64,000 nucleotides of DNA from NCBI GenBank assembly GCA_013289585.1, contig JABCZR010000015.1, forward strand, positions 62,001-126,000, in the 5' to 3' direction. Made by a program: the position numbers and the translations under genes. This stretch comes from Acidobacteriota bacterium. Lineage in GTDB: Bacteria; Acidobacteriota; Terriglobia; Acidiferrales; UBA7541. Of the stretch, positions 27,906-35,818 are shown piece after piece (the first letter of the stretch is position 1; every line of letters starts with the position of its first letter). The notes below the pieces were generated by a model that saw nothing but the letters and a program-made list of their open reading frames with translations, was not told the origin of the DNA and ran no database searches.

Positions 27906-28901
27906 ATGACCGGCTTCTCCCTCCTGCTCCTCGTCATCACCCTCACGCTCACGTTCGAATTCTCGAACGGCTGGCACGACGCTGCCAATTCCATCGCCAC
28001 GGTCGTCTCCACGCGCGTCCTCACTCCCTTCCGCGCCGTCGTCTGGGCGGCCTTCTGGAACTTCATCGCCGCGTTCTTCTTCGGCACCGCTGTTGCCGGC
28101 ACCATCGGAAAAGGCATGGTACACATTGAAATGGTAAACCAGCAGGTACTCCTCGCTGGTCTGCTTGGCGCCATCACCTGGAATCTCATCACTCTCATTC
28201 TTGGCCTGCCCACCAGTTCGTCGCACGCTCTCATTGGCGGCTTCGGCGGCGCGGCCGTGGCCAAAGCCGGATTTCGTGCGCTCATCCTTGGCGGCTGGCT
28301 CAAGCCCGTCCTTTTTATTTTTCTCTCGCCGGTAATCGGCATGGTCCTCGGGATGACCGTCACCTTCGTAACCAGTTGGATCGTTCGCAAGCAGCGCCCG
28401 CAAAAAGTGGATAAGTGGTTTCGCCGCCTGCAGCTCTTGTCCGCCGCCGGCTACAGCTTCGGCCACGGCACCAACGACGCCCAGAAAGGCATGGGCATCA
28501 TCACCACAGCGTTGGTCGCCGGCGGACTTCTGAAATCCTTCGCCGTGCCGTTCTGGGTAATCATCTGCTGTCATCTGGCTATGGCCGGCGGCACCATGGC
28601 TGGCGGCTGGCGCATCATCAAGACCATGGGCCAGCGGATCACCAAGCTCACTCCCTTCGGTGGCTTCGCTGCCGAAACCGCCGGCGGCCTCACCCTCGTC
28701 GGCACAGCGATCTTTGGTATTCCCGTCAGTACCACGCACACCATCACAGGCGCTATCGTCGGCGTCGGAGCGACGCGTCGTCTATCCGCCGTCCGCTGGG
28801 GCGTCACCCGTCGCATCGTCTTCGCTTGGGTCCTCACCATCCCCGGCGCCGCCCTCTTCGGCGCTGTCCTCTACCACTTTCTTGGCTCCCTCATCCGCTA
28901 A
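27906..28901 (+). CDS. PiT-family inorganic phosphate transporter
   Basis: A 331-residue low-affinity phosphate (metal-phosphate):cation symporter. Both PiT signature repeats are visible: FSNGWHDAANSIATVVSTRVL near residue 18 and FGHGTNDAQKGMGIITTAL near residue 185, each in a membrane helix. About nine to ten hydrophobic segments. It is the second gene of the DUF47-pit operon. A double-hairpin repeat follows its stop. Confidence 0.95.
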   Translation: MTGFSLLLLVITLTLTFEFSNGWHDAANSIATVVSTRVLTPFRAVVWAAFWNFIAAFFFGTAVAGTIGKGMVHIEMVNQQVLLAGLLGAITWNLITLILGLPTSSSHALIGGFGGAAVAKAGFRALILGGWLKPVLFIFLSPVIGMVLGMTVTFVTSWIVRKQRPQKVDKWFRRLQLLSAAGYSFGHGTNDAQKGMGIITTALVAGGLLKSFAVPFWVIICCHLAMAGGTMAGGWRIIKTMGQRITKLTPFGGFAAETAGGLTLVGTAIFGIPVSTTHTITGAIVGVGATRRLSAVRWGVTRRIVFAWVLTIPGAALFGAVLYHFLGSLIR

Positions 28902-28916
28902 TTGACTTTTCCCCAA

Positions 28917-28961
28917 GCGCCGCAGGCGCGACATACGTTTGCCCAGCGCGCAAGCGTTGGG
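28917..28961 (+). repeat. Double-hairpin palindromic repeat after pit
   Basis: Two stems: GCGCC/GGCGC (28917-28929) and CCCAGCGC/GCGTTGGG (28942-28961), the latter containing one G-T pair. From memory, this GCGCC..GGCGC plus CCCAGCGC layout resembles a repeat common between acidobacterial genes. It lies between convergent genes and may stabilise 3' ends. Confidence 0.55.
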
Positions 28962-28979
28962 TGACCTATCGAGATGCCT

Positions 28980-29336
28980 TCATTGCCCCTTGGGTTCGCT
29001 GGTTGGCGCTTCAAAGCCGCCGCAACGATAGCGCCAACTCTGGCGGAACTTCTCGCGCTCCTCGGGCGTCATCCGCTCCCAGCGCTCGTCCATGCGCTCT
29101 CTGATTCGCCGCCGCATACCGGAGCGCTGAGAGCCACGGCCACTAACGCCTCCGAACAGAATCCGGCAGAGCGCCAGCAGTCCGAAAGCTTGCCAGAAGG
29201 TAATTTGCCGCCATCCGAACAGCGTCGGCAGCAGCCAGTTCCAAAGATGCATCACCAGTTCGCCGCCAATCCAGATGAAAAGCGCGATCCCCAGTGGGGC
29301 CAGAAAGATAATCGCGATCCATTTCTTTTTTCTCAT
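28980..29336 (-). CDS. Small membrane protein co-encoded with an ECF sigma factor
   Basis: I do not recognise a named family. From the chosen start it is 118 residues: basic start RKKKWIAI, one long hydrophobic region (about residues 5-25), a second (about 35-62), then a charged C-terminal tail with RWERMTPEEREKFRQSW. The tail resembles that of small acidobacterial DUF3106-like proteins. The start at 29336 has GAGG eight bases upstream. An alternative ATG at 29363 overlaps the sigma-factor stop (ATGA). Being directly downstream of the sigma factor, it could be a membrane regulator, but it lacks a visible zinc-finger anti-sigma motif. Confidence 0.7.
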   Translation of the reverse strand: MRKKKWIAIIFLAPLGIALFIWIGGELVMHLWNWLLPTLFGWRQITFWQAFGLLALCRILFGGVSGRGSQRSGMRRRIRERMDERWERMTPEEREKFRQSWRYRCGGFEAPTSEPKGQ

Positions 29337-29359
29337 GTTGTGTTCCTCATTTCCGCTTT

Positions 29360-29935
29360 TCATTTCTTCGCGAATTCGTCGTGAATCCTTTGCAATCGTT
29401 CGCGCAGATGCAGCACCGCATAGCGCTTCCGCGAGAGCAGCGTATTCACGCCCACGCCGTTCTCGGCGGCCATCTCCCTGAAGCTGCGTCCTTCCAGCTC
29501 GTGCGCAACAAACACCTCGCGCTGCTCCTCAGGCAGCTCGTCCAGGGCAAGTTCCAGTTCATCCAAAAGCACGTTGCGGAAGTACAGCGCTTCCGGACCG
29601 GCATCGGGCGATGGCAACAGATCTTCGAGCACCTCGCCGCCTTCGCCCTCGGCCGCCGCGTCGCTCAAGCTCTCCGGCTTCTTCTTGCGGAAAAGGTCCG
29701 TAATGCGGTTGCGCGCGACGCGAAAAAGCCAGCCGGTCACGTGCTCGATCGGCATCAGCAGGCGATTGGCTTCTACCAGTTCGTAGAACACCTCCTGCAC
29801 GATGTCCTCGGCGTCGGCGGGATCGGGCACACGTCGGCGGATGAAATTGCGCAACCGGGATCGTTCTTGCGCGACAATCTCGGAGATTTGACGGTCTTGC
29901 TCGGTCATCCCCGTGATCCTCGGCGCCTCATCCAT
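29360..29935 (-). CDS. ECF-type RNA polymerase sigma factor
   Basis: Sigma-70 family member of about 191 residues. Region 2 is RRVPDPADAEDIVQEVFYELVEAN... GWLFRVARNRITDLFRKKK. An acidic linker follows (LSDAAAEGEGGEVLEDLLPSP). Region 4 is LDELPEEQREVFVAHELEGRSFREMAAENGVGVNTLLSRKRYAVLHLRERL. The ATG at 29935 is one of several candidates; 29908 (MTEQDRQ) has a GAGG nearby. Upstream in-frame sequence is unlikely to be coding. No classical anti-sigma gene is adjacent; only the small membrane protein overlaps. Confidence 0.88.
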   Translation of the reverse strand: MDEAPRITGMTEQDRQISEIVAQERSRLRNFIRRRVPDPADAEDIVQEVFYELVEANRLLMPIEHVTGWLFRVARNRITDLFRKKKPESLSDAAAEGEGGEVLEDLLPSPDAGPEALYFRNVLLDELELALDELPEEQREVFVAHELEGRSFREMAAENGVGVNTLLSRKRYAVLHLRERLQRIHDEFAKK

Positions 29936-30351
29936 CCATTTCTGTAGACGAATGGCGGCCGCATATATTGTAATGATTTGAGCTGCTTCACCCGCCGTTG
30001 CGCCACAAGCTGACGCTCGTGACTGCAAACGCCGGGTGCCCCAAGTGCCGGGCCTGCACCTGGGGGTTTTGACTCTTCCTCGAATCTCTTCCTACGCCCC
30101 CAATTCACATCCATCATCCCCAAAGTCTTTATCCCCTATGCTTCGCTCAATTTGAGCCGAAAGACCGCGGCGGAGAAGCGGTCTCAAATCTGACAGGTAC
30201 GGAAACTGCGTTTACACGTTATAAGTCTTCTTCCGGAGCCAGCCTGGGCGGCAAGCCAGTATCGCGACCAGCAGAGAATCTGCACCCTCCGTGTTCACAA
30301 CCGAACAGACGCGAATCCTCGCCGCGTCTAGCATCCTGTTGAGGTGCTCAC
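29936..30351. other. Non-coding stretch upstream of the ECF sigma gene
   Basis: About 415 bases without a convincing gene on either strand. It probably holds the promoter of the sigma-factor gene (leftward) and of the orphan reading frame starting at 30352 (rightward). I see no clear -35/-10 pair and no stable hairpin apart from a short CCGC...GCGG stem near 30166-30181. Confidence 0.5.
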
Positions 30352-30873
30352 ATGCAACCTCAACCGCAGAAAAAAGTGGCCCGAGTATATAGAATCGAAG
30401 GGTCAATCGTTCTGTATCGCTCGGCATCGAGAAGTCTGTTCAAAGCAGAAAGGTCTCTGTTCCGTGCGGAGCCGTGGTGGAGTTTGGTCCTCAGGGCCCC
30501 GCTCTTTCTACGGACCCTGCTTCGCCTTGTTTTTGTCTGTCACCATTGGCACAAGGGTCCTCCGATAACACTGCGCCAGCCAATCCTATCCAACCTACCC
30601 GGACGCCGATCTGTCTATGGCCGGGTAACCTCCATCACTTGCTTGGATTGCGGTCAAAAATTCGCTTACAACCACAAGACCAGGCGACTGGTAGATTTCT
30701 GGGGCGTTCATGACGCGGAAGCACTGGCAGGAGTTCGTCGGACAGTGGGTGGATTCTTTTCGCCCCTTCAAGGACTTGCTGCAAGGGTCGTCAGGCTGAA
30801 TATGAGGATACCGATGAATGAGCTTGGCAGTTCCGTGCACCCCCTCGGAATTTTGACGAAGGGCCAATCCTAA
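30352..30873 (+). CDS. Hypothetical protein with a CxxC element, possibly a remnant
   Basis: A 173-residue frame that I cannot assign. It has a basic N-terminal half with a hydrophobic patch (WSLVLRAPLFLRTLLRLVFVC) and then ITCLDCGQKFAYNHKTRRLVDFW, a zinc-ribbon-like half site. The C-terminal part is an amphipathic helix (AEALAGVRRTVGGFF). The CxxCGxxFxYxxxxxR pattern looks like real protein sequence rather than chance. Composition is less GC-biased than its neighbours and no ribosome site is strong, so it may be a recently acquired or decaying gene. Confidence 0.45.
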   Translation: MQPQPQKKVARVYRIEGSIVLYRSASRSLFKAERSLFRAEPWWSLVLRAPLFLRTLLRLVFVCHHWHKGPPITLRQPILSNLPGRRSVYGRVTSITCLDCGQKFAYNHKTRRLVDFWGVHDAEALAGVRRTVGGFFSPLQGLAARVVRLNMRIPMNELGSSVHPLGILTKGQS

Positions 30874-30945
30874 TTACTACGTTTGATGGCGGCTGGTGGC
30901 CCATCCTCGCGGGTTTTGCAAGGGTGCGGTCTTTGCTCTTGTCGC

Positions 30946-30988
30946 TTTTCTAATTTCTATTTTCTAGTTTCTAACTTCTATTTTCCTG
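30946..30988 (+). repeat. TTTCTAACTTCTA-type degenerate microsatellite
   Basis: Five imperfect copies of TTTCTA(A/G/T) at 7-9 base spacing, next to the stop codon of the DUF2306 gene. AT-rich compared with its surroundings. Confidence 0.5.
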
Positions 30989-31683
30989 TATGCATTTGTG
31001 AAGCGCACTCGCACCACCCAGAAAACCAGCAAAATCAGCGGAAGCACGGTGAGAACTAAATACAAGCTTATGCTGAAAAGAGCCGCCGGTAGATATTTTC
31101 CGACGCCCACCGTCGAAAGCAATCTCAGTGGACGGTTTGAGGGCCCCATGAAAAAAGACCCTGCCGCAATGAACAGCCCAAAGCACATGCGCCAGAGATG
31201 CCGAGCGATGCGCTTCGCTCCAGTAACACCGCCGCGCAACAGCATGCGAACGTCCCCCGCGGCTGCCAGCAGCATCACCGAACCCATGAAAAAGGTCATT
31301 CCGACAGGAACTCCGTCTTGTGAGCTCGCTCCGCTGCGCACCACTCTAATGCCAATCATCCAGGTGAGGATACCAAGCGCCAGCGGAATCAGCAGCACCA
31401 CCCAATCAAAACGGCTCGTTTCCCCGTCTCTGCGCCTGGCCGTCAGCCATGCCGTTCCGATCAAATAGACAGTCAAAATCCCGCCGCCGATGTTATTGGG
31501 TTGATGCCTCGTGATTGCAAGGTACACCGCGAAGGCGCCCATGGTGAGCATCGAGGCCACAAAGATCTTTCCCGCCCGCACATGCCGGGGGGAACCTTTA
31601 CGGAAAATCATTGCCGCGGTCCCGGACACCAACCCCAGGCTCCCCGCGCAAATATGGACAATCAGTATGGGCGAATAGGACAT
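30964..31683 (-). CDS. DUF2306-type membrane protein
   Basis: A 239-residue membrane protein with about seven hydrophobic segments. The start SYSPILIVHICAGSLGLVSGTAAMIFRKGSPRHVRAGKIFV is typical of the DUF2306/YozB-like group: a first helix with HI.AG, followed by H and a GK.FV helix. The ATG at 31683 is preferred because the earlier in-frame ATG would add a non-hydrophobic 25-residue extension, and AAGG precedes 31683. The function of this family is not established. The last codons run into a microsatellite. Confidence 0.78.
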   Translation of the reverse strand: MSYSPILIVHICAGSLGLVSGTAAMIFRKGSPRHVRAGKIFVASMLTMGAFAVYLAITRHQPNNIGGGILTVYLIGTAWLTARRRDGETSRFDWVVLLIPLALGILTWMIGIRVVRSGASSQDGVPVGMTFFMGSVMLLAAAGDVRMLLRGGVTGAKRIARHLWRMCFGLFIAAGSFFMGPSNRPLRLLSTVGVGKYLPAALFSISLYLVLTVLPLILLVFWVVRVRFTNAYRKIEVRN

Positions 31684-31830
31684 GAGCCTTTCTTGGAGAT
31701 ATAACGCGGGCAGGTGCCCCGGTGTTTCACCCCACCGCCAAAGCAACCCCTCAGTCAACCCTACCCCTCTGTTTTCTTGCCCTTACGCGGCCATTCGAAG
31801 CCATTGGTCGCCGATGAAACATTCTATCTA

Positions 31831-32170
31831 AAGTAATACTTGACATTATAAATAATCTAATCTATAATCAGTCGTGATACTCAGCCACCGCCCCGTTTGT
31901 TCCGCCCTGCCTTCCCCTCTCGGAACCTCTGTGTCGTCAACCTTCCGACCTGCGAGCCTTCCAGACTGCAACCATATCTGCCCTCCAAGTCCTTTAGCGG
32001 CAACACTTTTGGACCTCCCCGCAAGTGTTGCAAACAAAAGACTTACGATATTCTTAACTCCTTTAGATGCAACACTTACAAAAAACGAGGGGGGGCCAGA
32101 ACTGCCCATATGCCTTCAGCCGCCTAGGATCCCAGCCTTCAAACCTGCAACCTTCCAACCCCCAAGCAGC
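31831..32170 (+). repeat. Repeat-rich intergenic element A with promoter, related to the block at 63.3-63.6 kb
   Basis: This lies in the 735-base non-coding gap 31684-32417. Order on the + strand: a promoter (31840-31868), CTTCC.ACCTGC.A-type microsatellites (31938-31973 and 32133-32164), and two imperfect copies of TCCTTTAGnnGCAACACTT (31990-32008, 32059-32077). An AAGTGTTGC inverted half-site (32023-32031) completes a 9-base inverted repeat with the first copy. CTTACAAAAA and a seven-G tract follow (32076-32095). Element B at the right end has the same parts in the same order on the minus strand. No protein-coding frame is credible. Confidence 0.5.
31840..31868 (+). promoter_or_regulatory. 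Perfect-consensus sigma-70 promoter in a non-coding region
   Basis: TTGACA (31840-31845), a 17-base spacer and TATAAT (31863-31868) match the sigma-70 consensus exactly. The next gene, ribBA, starts 550 bases downstream. The promoter would therefore make a long untranslated leader or a separate small RNA. Confidence 0.75.
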
Positions 32171-32417
32171 TTTCTATCCTCCCGACGTTCCGACGGCGCA
32201 ACTCTCACTCTCTTGTCGCTCTTTGCACCAAGAGCGTTTCACATCTCTTTTGCAATCAGCCGCTTCCACACTCTTTCTCAAAAATACCGGGTGGATGGGG
32301 GGTACCATAAGAAAACTCCTGAAGGATTGATTGAACTCCATCGCCGCCGATCCGCCGCTGCGACTTTAATCGCTTTAGTTTCATCAAATTCGGTAGACTA
32401 TCGCCAGGAGTCGCTCC

Positions 32418-33599
32418 GTGTCTGACGCCAAACCACCGTTCGCCACCGTCGAGGAAGCCGTTGAAGAGATTCGGCAGGGCCGCATGGTCGTCCTTGTCGA
32501 CGACGAGGATCGCGAAAACGAAGGCGATCTCACCATGGCCGCCGAGAAGATCACCCCCGACGCCATCAACTTCATGGCCAGGCACGGCCGCGGCTTGATC
32601 TGCCTCACCCTCACCGAGCAGCGTTGCGACGAGCTGCACCTCCCGCTTATGTCCCCCATCAACACTTCCGTCCACGGCACCGCCTTCTGTGAAGCCATTG
32701 ACGCCCGCCTCGGCGTCACCACTGGCATTAGCGCCTCCGACCGCGCCATCACCATCCTTACCGCCATCGATCCCAAGACCAAGCCGCAGGACCTCGCCCG
32801 TCCCGGCCACATGTTCCCGCTTCGCGCGCGTAATGGCGGCGTCCTTGTTCGCGCCGGCCAGACCGAAGCCAGCGTCGACCTCTCGCGCATCGCCGGTCTC
32901 GATGCCTCTGGCGTCATCTGCGAAATCATGAACGAAGACGGCACTATGTCCCGCGTGCCGCAGCTCCTCGAATTCTGCCGCCAGCACAACATCAAGATGC
33001 TGACCGTGGCCGACCTCATTCGCTATCGCATGCAGCACGAACGCTACGTCCGCCGCGTCGCCGAAGCCATCCTGCCCACGCGCTTTGGCGATTTCCGCAT
33101 GATCGCCTACGCCAGCGATGTGGATCATGATCAGCACATCGCGCTGGTCCGCGGCGAACTGGAAGGCGCGGAGCCCGCGCTCGTCCGCGTCCATTCGCAC
33201 TGCCTTACCGGAGATGTTTTCGGTTCCACCGCATGCGATTGCAGCGAACTCGTTTCGCGTTCGCTCGCCGCCATTGCCAAGGAAAATCGCGGCGTCTTCC
33301 TCTATCTCCATCACACGGGACGCGGCTTCAGCGTCGAAACCGCCGCGGAGCCCGGCGCGCTTCCGCAAATTCATTTTCATCAACGCGGCCAGCTCGACCG
33401 CGAGCCCGCCCGCCAGCGCATGGTTCAACACGAAAGCGGCATCGGCGCGCAAATCCTCATCGACCTCGGCCTCAAGGACATCCGCGTCCTCACCAACCAC
33501 CCCAAAAAAGTCGTAGCCCTCGAGGGCTACGGCATCCGCATCGCCGACCAAGTCCCCCTCCGCATCGAGCAACCCAAACCAACACACCAAACGCTATGA
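32418..33599 (+). CDS. ribBA: RibBA-type protein: DHBP synthase with degenerate GTP cyclohydrolase II domain
   Basis: A 393-residue two-domain protein. The N-terminal half (about 1-205) is 3,4-dihydroxy-2-butanone 4-phosphate synthase with [11 protein letters not shown] near residue 32, [11 protein letters not shown] near 55 and [16 protein letters not shown] near 128; it looks active. The C-terminal half matches GTP cyclohydrolase II and keeps the zinc cysteines (HCLTGD, ACDC). However, the substrate loop RQEGRxIGL reads HHTGRGFSV, and the catalytic (A)D.RD(Y/F) segment reads VQHES. That half is therefore probably not a normal cyclohydrolase. GTG start with CAGGAG upstream. No FMN riboswitch is recognisable in the leader. 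Confidence 0.9.
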   Translation: MSDAKPPFATVEEAVEEIRQGRMVVLVDDEDRENEGDLTMAAEKITPDAINFMARHGRGLICLTLTEQRCDELHLPLMSPINTSVHGTAFCEAIDARLGVTTGISASDRAITILTAIDPKTKPQDLARPGHMFPLRARNGGVLVRAGQTEASVDLSRIAGLDASGVICEIMNEDGTMSRVPQLLEFCRQHNIKMLTVADLIRYRMQHERYVRRVAEAILPTRFGDFRMIAYASDVDHDQHIALVRGELEGAEPALVRVHSHCLTGDVFGSTACDCSELVSRSLAAIAKENRGVFLYLHHTGRGFSVETAAEPGALPQIHFHQRGQLDREPARQRMVQHESGIGAQILIDLGLKDIRVLTNHPKKVVALEGYGIRIADQVPLRIEQPKPTHQTL

Positions 33600-33627
33600 A
33601 TCTGCACACTCCGTCCACGCCCATTTG

Positions 33628-33654
33628 TCATTCCGAGCGTAGCGAGGAATCGAC
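33628..33654. repeat. REP-like palindrome between ribBA and the ComEA-like gene
   Basis: GTC-ATTCC-GAGCGTAGCGA-GGAAT-C-GAC is an imperfect palindrome of 27 bases followed by five T. Similar ATTCCGAGCG(T/A)AGCGAGGAAT words are common dispersed repeats in several phyla. Between two convergent genes it could act as a transcription terminator for ribBA. Confidence 0.6.
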
Positions 33655-33669
33655 TTTTTCTTTTGGCGT

Positions 33670-34038
33670 CTACAGCGGCGGGTCTGCGGCAGGGGGCGGC
33701 TTCGTTGCAGGTGGCGCCGCTGGTGGAACCGGTTTTGCCCCAACCCTCCCGACAGTCAAATACTTGCGCATTTTGTCGAGGCGCTTCTCCCCGAATCCCC
33801 GAATCGCCAGCAAATCGTCCACGCTCTTGAACGCGCCATACGACTTGCGCATCTGCACAATCTTGCCGGCCGTCACTGGCCCGATCCCCGGCACCAGTTG
33901 CAACTCTTCCGAATTCGCCGTATTGATGTTGATCGGTTGCGCCGGCGGTTTTTTCTTGGCTGAGGATGCTGCTGCAAACAAGAAAAACATTGAGCAAAGA
34001 GAAACGATGGCCCTCAGGACGTGAGGCTGCAGCGTCAT
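33670..34038 (-). CDS. ComEA-like helix-hairpin-helix DNA-binding protein
   Basis: A 122-residue exported protein. It has a signal-peptide-like N-terminus (HVLRAIVSLCSMFFLFAAASSA), a proline linker, then a ComEA-type double helix-hairpin-helix: ININTANSEELQLVPGIGPVTAGKIVQMRKSYGAFKSVDDLLAIRGFGEKRLDKMRKYL (motif from residue 38 to 95). The tail is Pro/Ala rich. ComEA binds incoming DNA in natural transformation, but stand-alone homologues are widespread, so competence is only a suggestion. A near-leaderless promoter precedes it. Confidence 0.9.
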   Translation of the reverse strand: MTLQPHVLRAIVSLCSMFFLFAAASSAKKKPPAQPININTANSEELQLVPGIGPVTAGKIVQMRKSYGAFKSVDDLLAIRGFGEKRLDKMRKYLTVGRVGAKPVPPAAPPATKPPPAADPPL

Positions 34039-34047
34039 GGCTGGTGT

Positions 34048-34076
34048 ATTATCCTACTCTGACGTACTTAAATCAA
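34048..34076 (-). promoter_or_regulatory. Sigma-70 promoter of the ComEA-like gene
   Basis: On the minus strand: TTGATT (34071-34076), a 17-base spacer and GATAAT (34048-34053). The ATG begins nine bases after the -10 box, so the 5' untranslated region would be only about two or three bases. Confidence 0.55.
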
Positions 34077-34100
34077 TAACACGAATATTTACTTCTGAAG

Positions 34101-34436
34101 TCATCTTGATCGATGGAGGTAATCATAAACCCACAAGCAAACGAGTGGAAGGACGCAAAGCCAAAGCACTACGGCCACAATCCGCGTCCAAAGGACTCCG
34201 TCAGGCCTTCCGTGAATGGCCTTAATGGCTCGGTTCTTATTCCACAAGTGGACAAAAAAGAGGACGTCGTTCAGAGCAAACCCGGTAAGCAGGCAAAACG
34301 CGGCGAGGCTTCGCAAGATATGGTGCTGTGTTGTTGCGCGATCAAGAACTATCAGACCGCCCAAGCCGATGGCGTAGCGAGAGCTCGGTGGATACACGGC
34401 CCATGCTACCACCTTCGACGCAACCACGATGCCCAA
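34101..34436 (-). CDS. Hypothetical small membrane protein
   Basis: A 111-residue frame with three hydrophobic segments (GIVVASKVVAWAVYP, SLAAFCLLTGFALNDVLFFVHLW, IVAVVLWLCVLPLVCLWVYDYL). It starts (TTG, or GTG three codons later) eight bases after the stop of the inactive M16 gene, so it may be the last gene of that operon. I do not recognise the family. The overlapping + strand frame is hydrophilic and looks like an antisense shadow. Moderate confidence that it is real. Confidence 0.5.
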   Translation of the reverse strand: MGIVVASKVVAWAVYPPSSRYAIGLGGLIVLDRATTQHHILRSLAAFCLLTGFALNDVLFFVHLWNKNRAIKAIHGRPDGVLWTRIVAVVLWLCVLPLVCLWVYDYLHRSR

Positions 34437-34444
34437 GGTTCTTG

Positions 34445-35818
34445 CTACGTCAATACGCTTCCTTGCGCGTCGTAGATTTCGAGGTCGCCGAAAAGCGCAG
34501 CCTGCGATTCAATTTGCGCGCGGTCGCCGACCACAACGATTTGCATGTTTGCCGAATCCAGATACTTTCGCGCCGTTGTAAGTAAATCTTCCGGCGTGAG
34601 TGCACGAACTTTCTGGCGATACGTTTCGAGATAATCGTCCGGCAATTCGTTGAGCGCCACGGTGGAGAATTGCGAGAGCAAGCCATCCTGCGTCGCAAGG
34701 CCCATGGAAAAAACGCCGCTCAAATAATTTTGCGCGTCGGCAAGTTCCGCTGTCGGCACCGCCACGGCTCGCAGCTTGTCCATCTCGTAAAAGATTTCGG
34801 TGAGCGAAGCCGCCACAACGTCGTTGCGCACCGCCGCTGAAACCGAAAAATATCCGTGCTGCCGCAACGCATGCACGCCGCTCCGCGGACTGTACGTGTA
34901 GCCCTTGTCCTCGCGAATATTCATGACCAGCCGCGAGTTGAACGCTCCGCCATACAAACTATTCGTTAGCCCCAGCTTCACCCAGTCCGGATGCTTTCGC
35001 GTAATGGCGTGGCACCCTGCAACGATTTGCGTCTGCACTGCACCCGGCACGTGCACCAGATAAACGCGCCGGCCGCGCGGATTCGCTGGCGCTGGAAGCG
35101 TTGTCGATTCCGGTTTTTTTCCGGCCCATGCGCCAAACACTTTTTCGACGCCCTTCATCATCTCTTTCGAATCGAAATCGCCTACGACCAAGAGCAATCC
35201 ATTTTCCGGCGTGTAGGAATCGCGATACACCTTTTGCAAATCTTCGCGCTTGTAAGCGGCCACTTGTTCTTCGCTCGGAGAAACCAGCGCATAGGGATGC
35301 GCGCCGAACAAAACTTTTCGCAATCGTTCGTTTGCCAGGAATCCCGGCTGCGTGCGCTCCAATTTTACTTCCTCGAGTTTCTGGCGACGCTCGCGCTCGA
35401 ACTCAGGTTCGGGAAACGAAGCTTCGCGCGCCAGTTCGTTCACCATTCCCAGGAGCGGCTCCGCGAATTCCGAGAGCCCCGCGAACGAAATCGCGCTGGT
35501 GTCGGCACCCGCATGGGAAGCAAGGTCGGCGCCGATGCGGCGCAGATCTTCTTCGATCTGGCGGCTCGCGCGTTTCGCAGTTCCCGTTCGAACGACGGTG
35601 GCGGTCATTTCCGCGAGGCCCGGCGCGCGATCGGCAACCGCCGCGTTGCCCGAGCGGAAAAAGAGTTCGCCATGAAATTTAGGGATCGAATGCGCCTCGG
35701 CGAGAATCACTTCGAGGCCATTCGAAAGCCGCGCCTTGGTGCGCTTTGGCCATGTCACGGCGCGCTCCGCGGAAAGTCCCGGGACGCCTCTCGCTACTTC
35801 CACCGTGCGCGTCGCCAT
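34445..35818 (-). CDS. M16-family peptidase-like protein without the zinc motif
   Basis: A 457-residue M16B homologue. Where active members have HxxEH, this one reads GLAEMTATVVRTGT, so the zinc site is missing. It keeps the substrate-clamping region GGAFNSRLVMNIREDKGYTYSPRSG near residue 285. ATG at 35818 overlaps the upstream gene stop (TGATG) and has GGAGG seven bases before it. It is the non-catalytic partner of the active subunit encoded just upstream, like the two chains of mitochondrial processing peptidase. No signal peptide is visible. Confidence 0.9.
   Translation of the reverse strand: MATRTVEVARGVPGLSAERAVTWPKRTKARLSNGLEVILAEAHSIPKFHGELFFRSGNAAVADRAPGLAEMTATVVRTGTAKRASRQIEEDLRRIGADLASHAGADTSAISFAGLSEFAEPLLGMVNELAREASFPEPEFERERRQKLEEVKLERTQPGFLANERLRKVLFGAHPYALVSPSEEQVAAYKREDLQKVYRDSYTPENGLLLVVGDFDSKEMMKGVEKVFGAWAGKKPESTTLPAPANPRGRRVYLVHVPGAVQTQIVAGCHAITRKHPDWVKLGLTNSLYGGAFNSRLVMNIREDKGYTYSPRSGVHALRQHGYFSVSAAVRNDVVAASLTEIFYEMDKLRAVAVPTAELADAQNYLSGVFSMGLATQDGLLSQFSTVALNELPDDYLETYRQKVRALTPEDLLTTARKYLDSANMQIVVVGDRAQIESQAALFGDLEIYDAQGSVLT

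Noticed and set aside
27282-28739. Minus-strand frame of 485 codons antisense to the DUF47-pit pair
   Set aside because: The product is an Asp/Gly/Glu-rich low-complexity sequence, the mirror of the codon bias of the two real genes; no start signal or family resemblance.
31936-32165. CRISPR array
   Set aside because: The repeated words are short, irregularly spaced and degenerate, without constant-length spacers, and no cas genes are present.
31869-32417. FMN riboswitch before ribBA
   Set aside because: I looked for the conserved AGGGGY..GGTGAAA..TCCC..ACCGGCGGT blocks of the RFN element and found none in the leader.
31874-32425. 183-codon plus-strand frame beginning just after the consensus promoter of element A
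   Set aside because: Pro/Ser/Leu-rich translation of pyrimidine repeats, no ribosome site, and it overlaps the ribBA start; more likely untranslated RNA.
32256-33590. Minus-strand frame antisense to ribBA
   Set aside because: Ala/Gly/Asp-rich shadow of the ribBA coding sequence.
34113-34475. Plus-strand frame overlapping the small membrane protein at 34101-34436
   Set aside because: Hydrophilic without pattern, whereas the minus-strand frame has three clean membrane segments and fits the operon direction.
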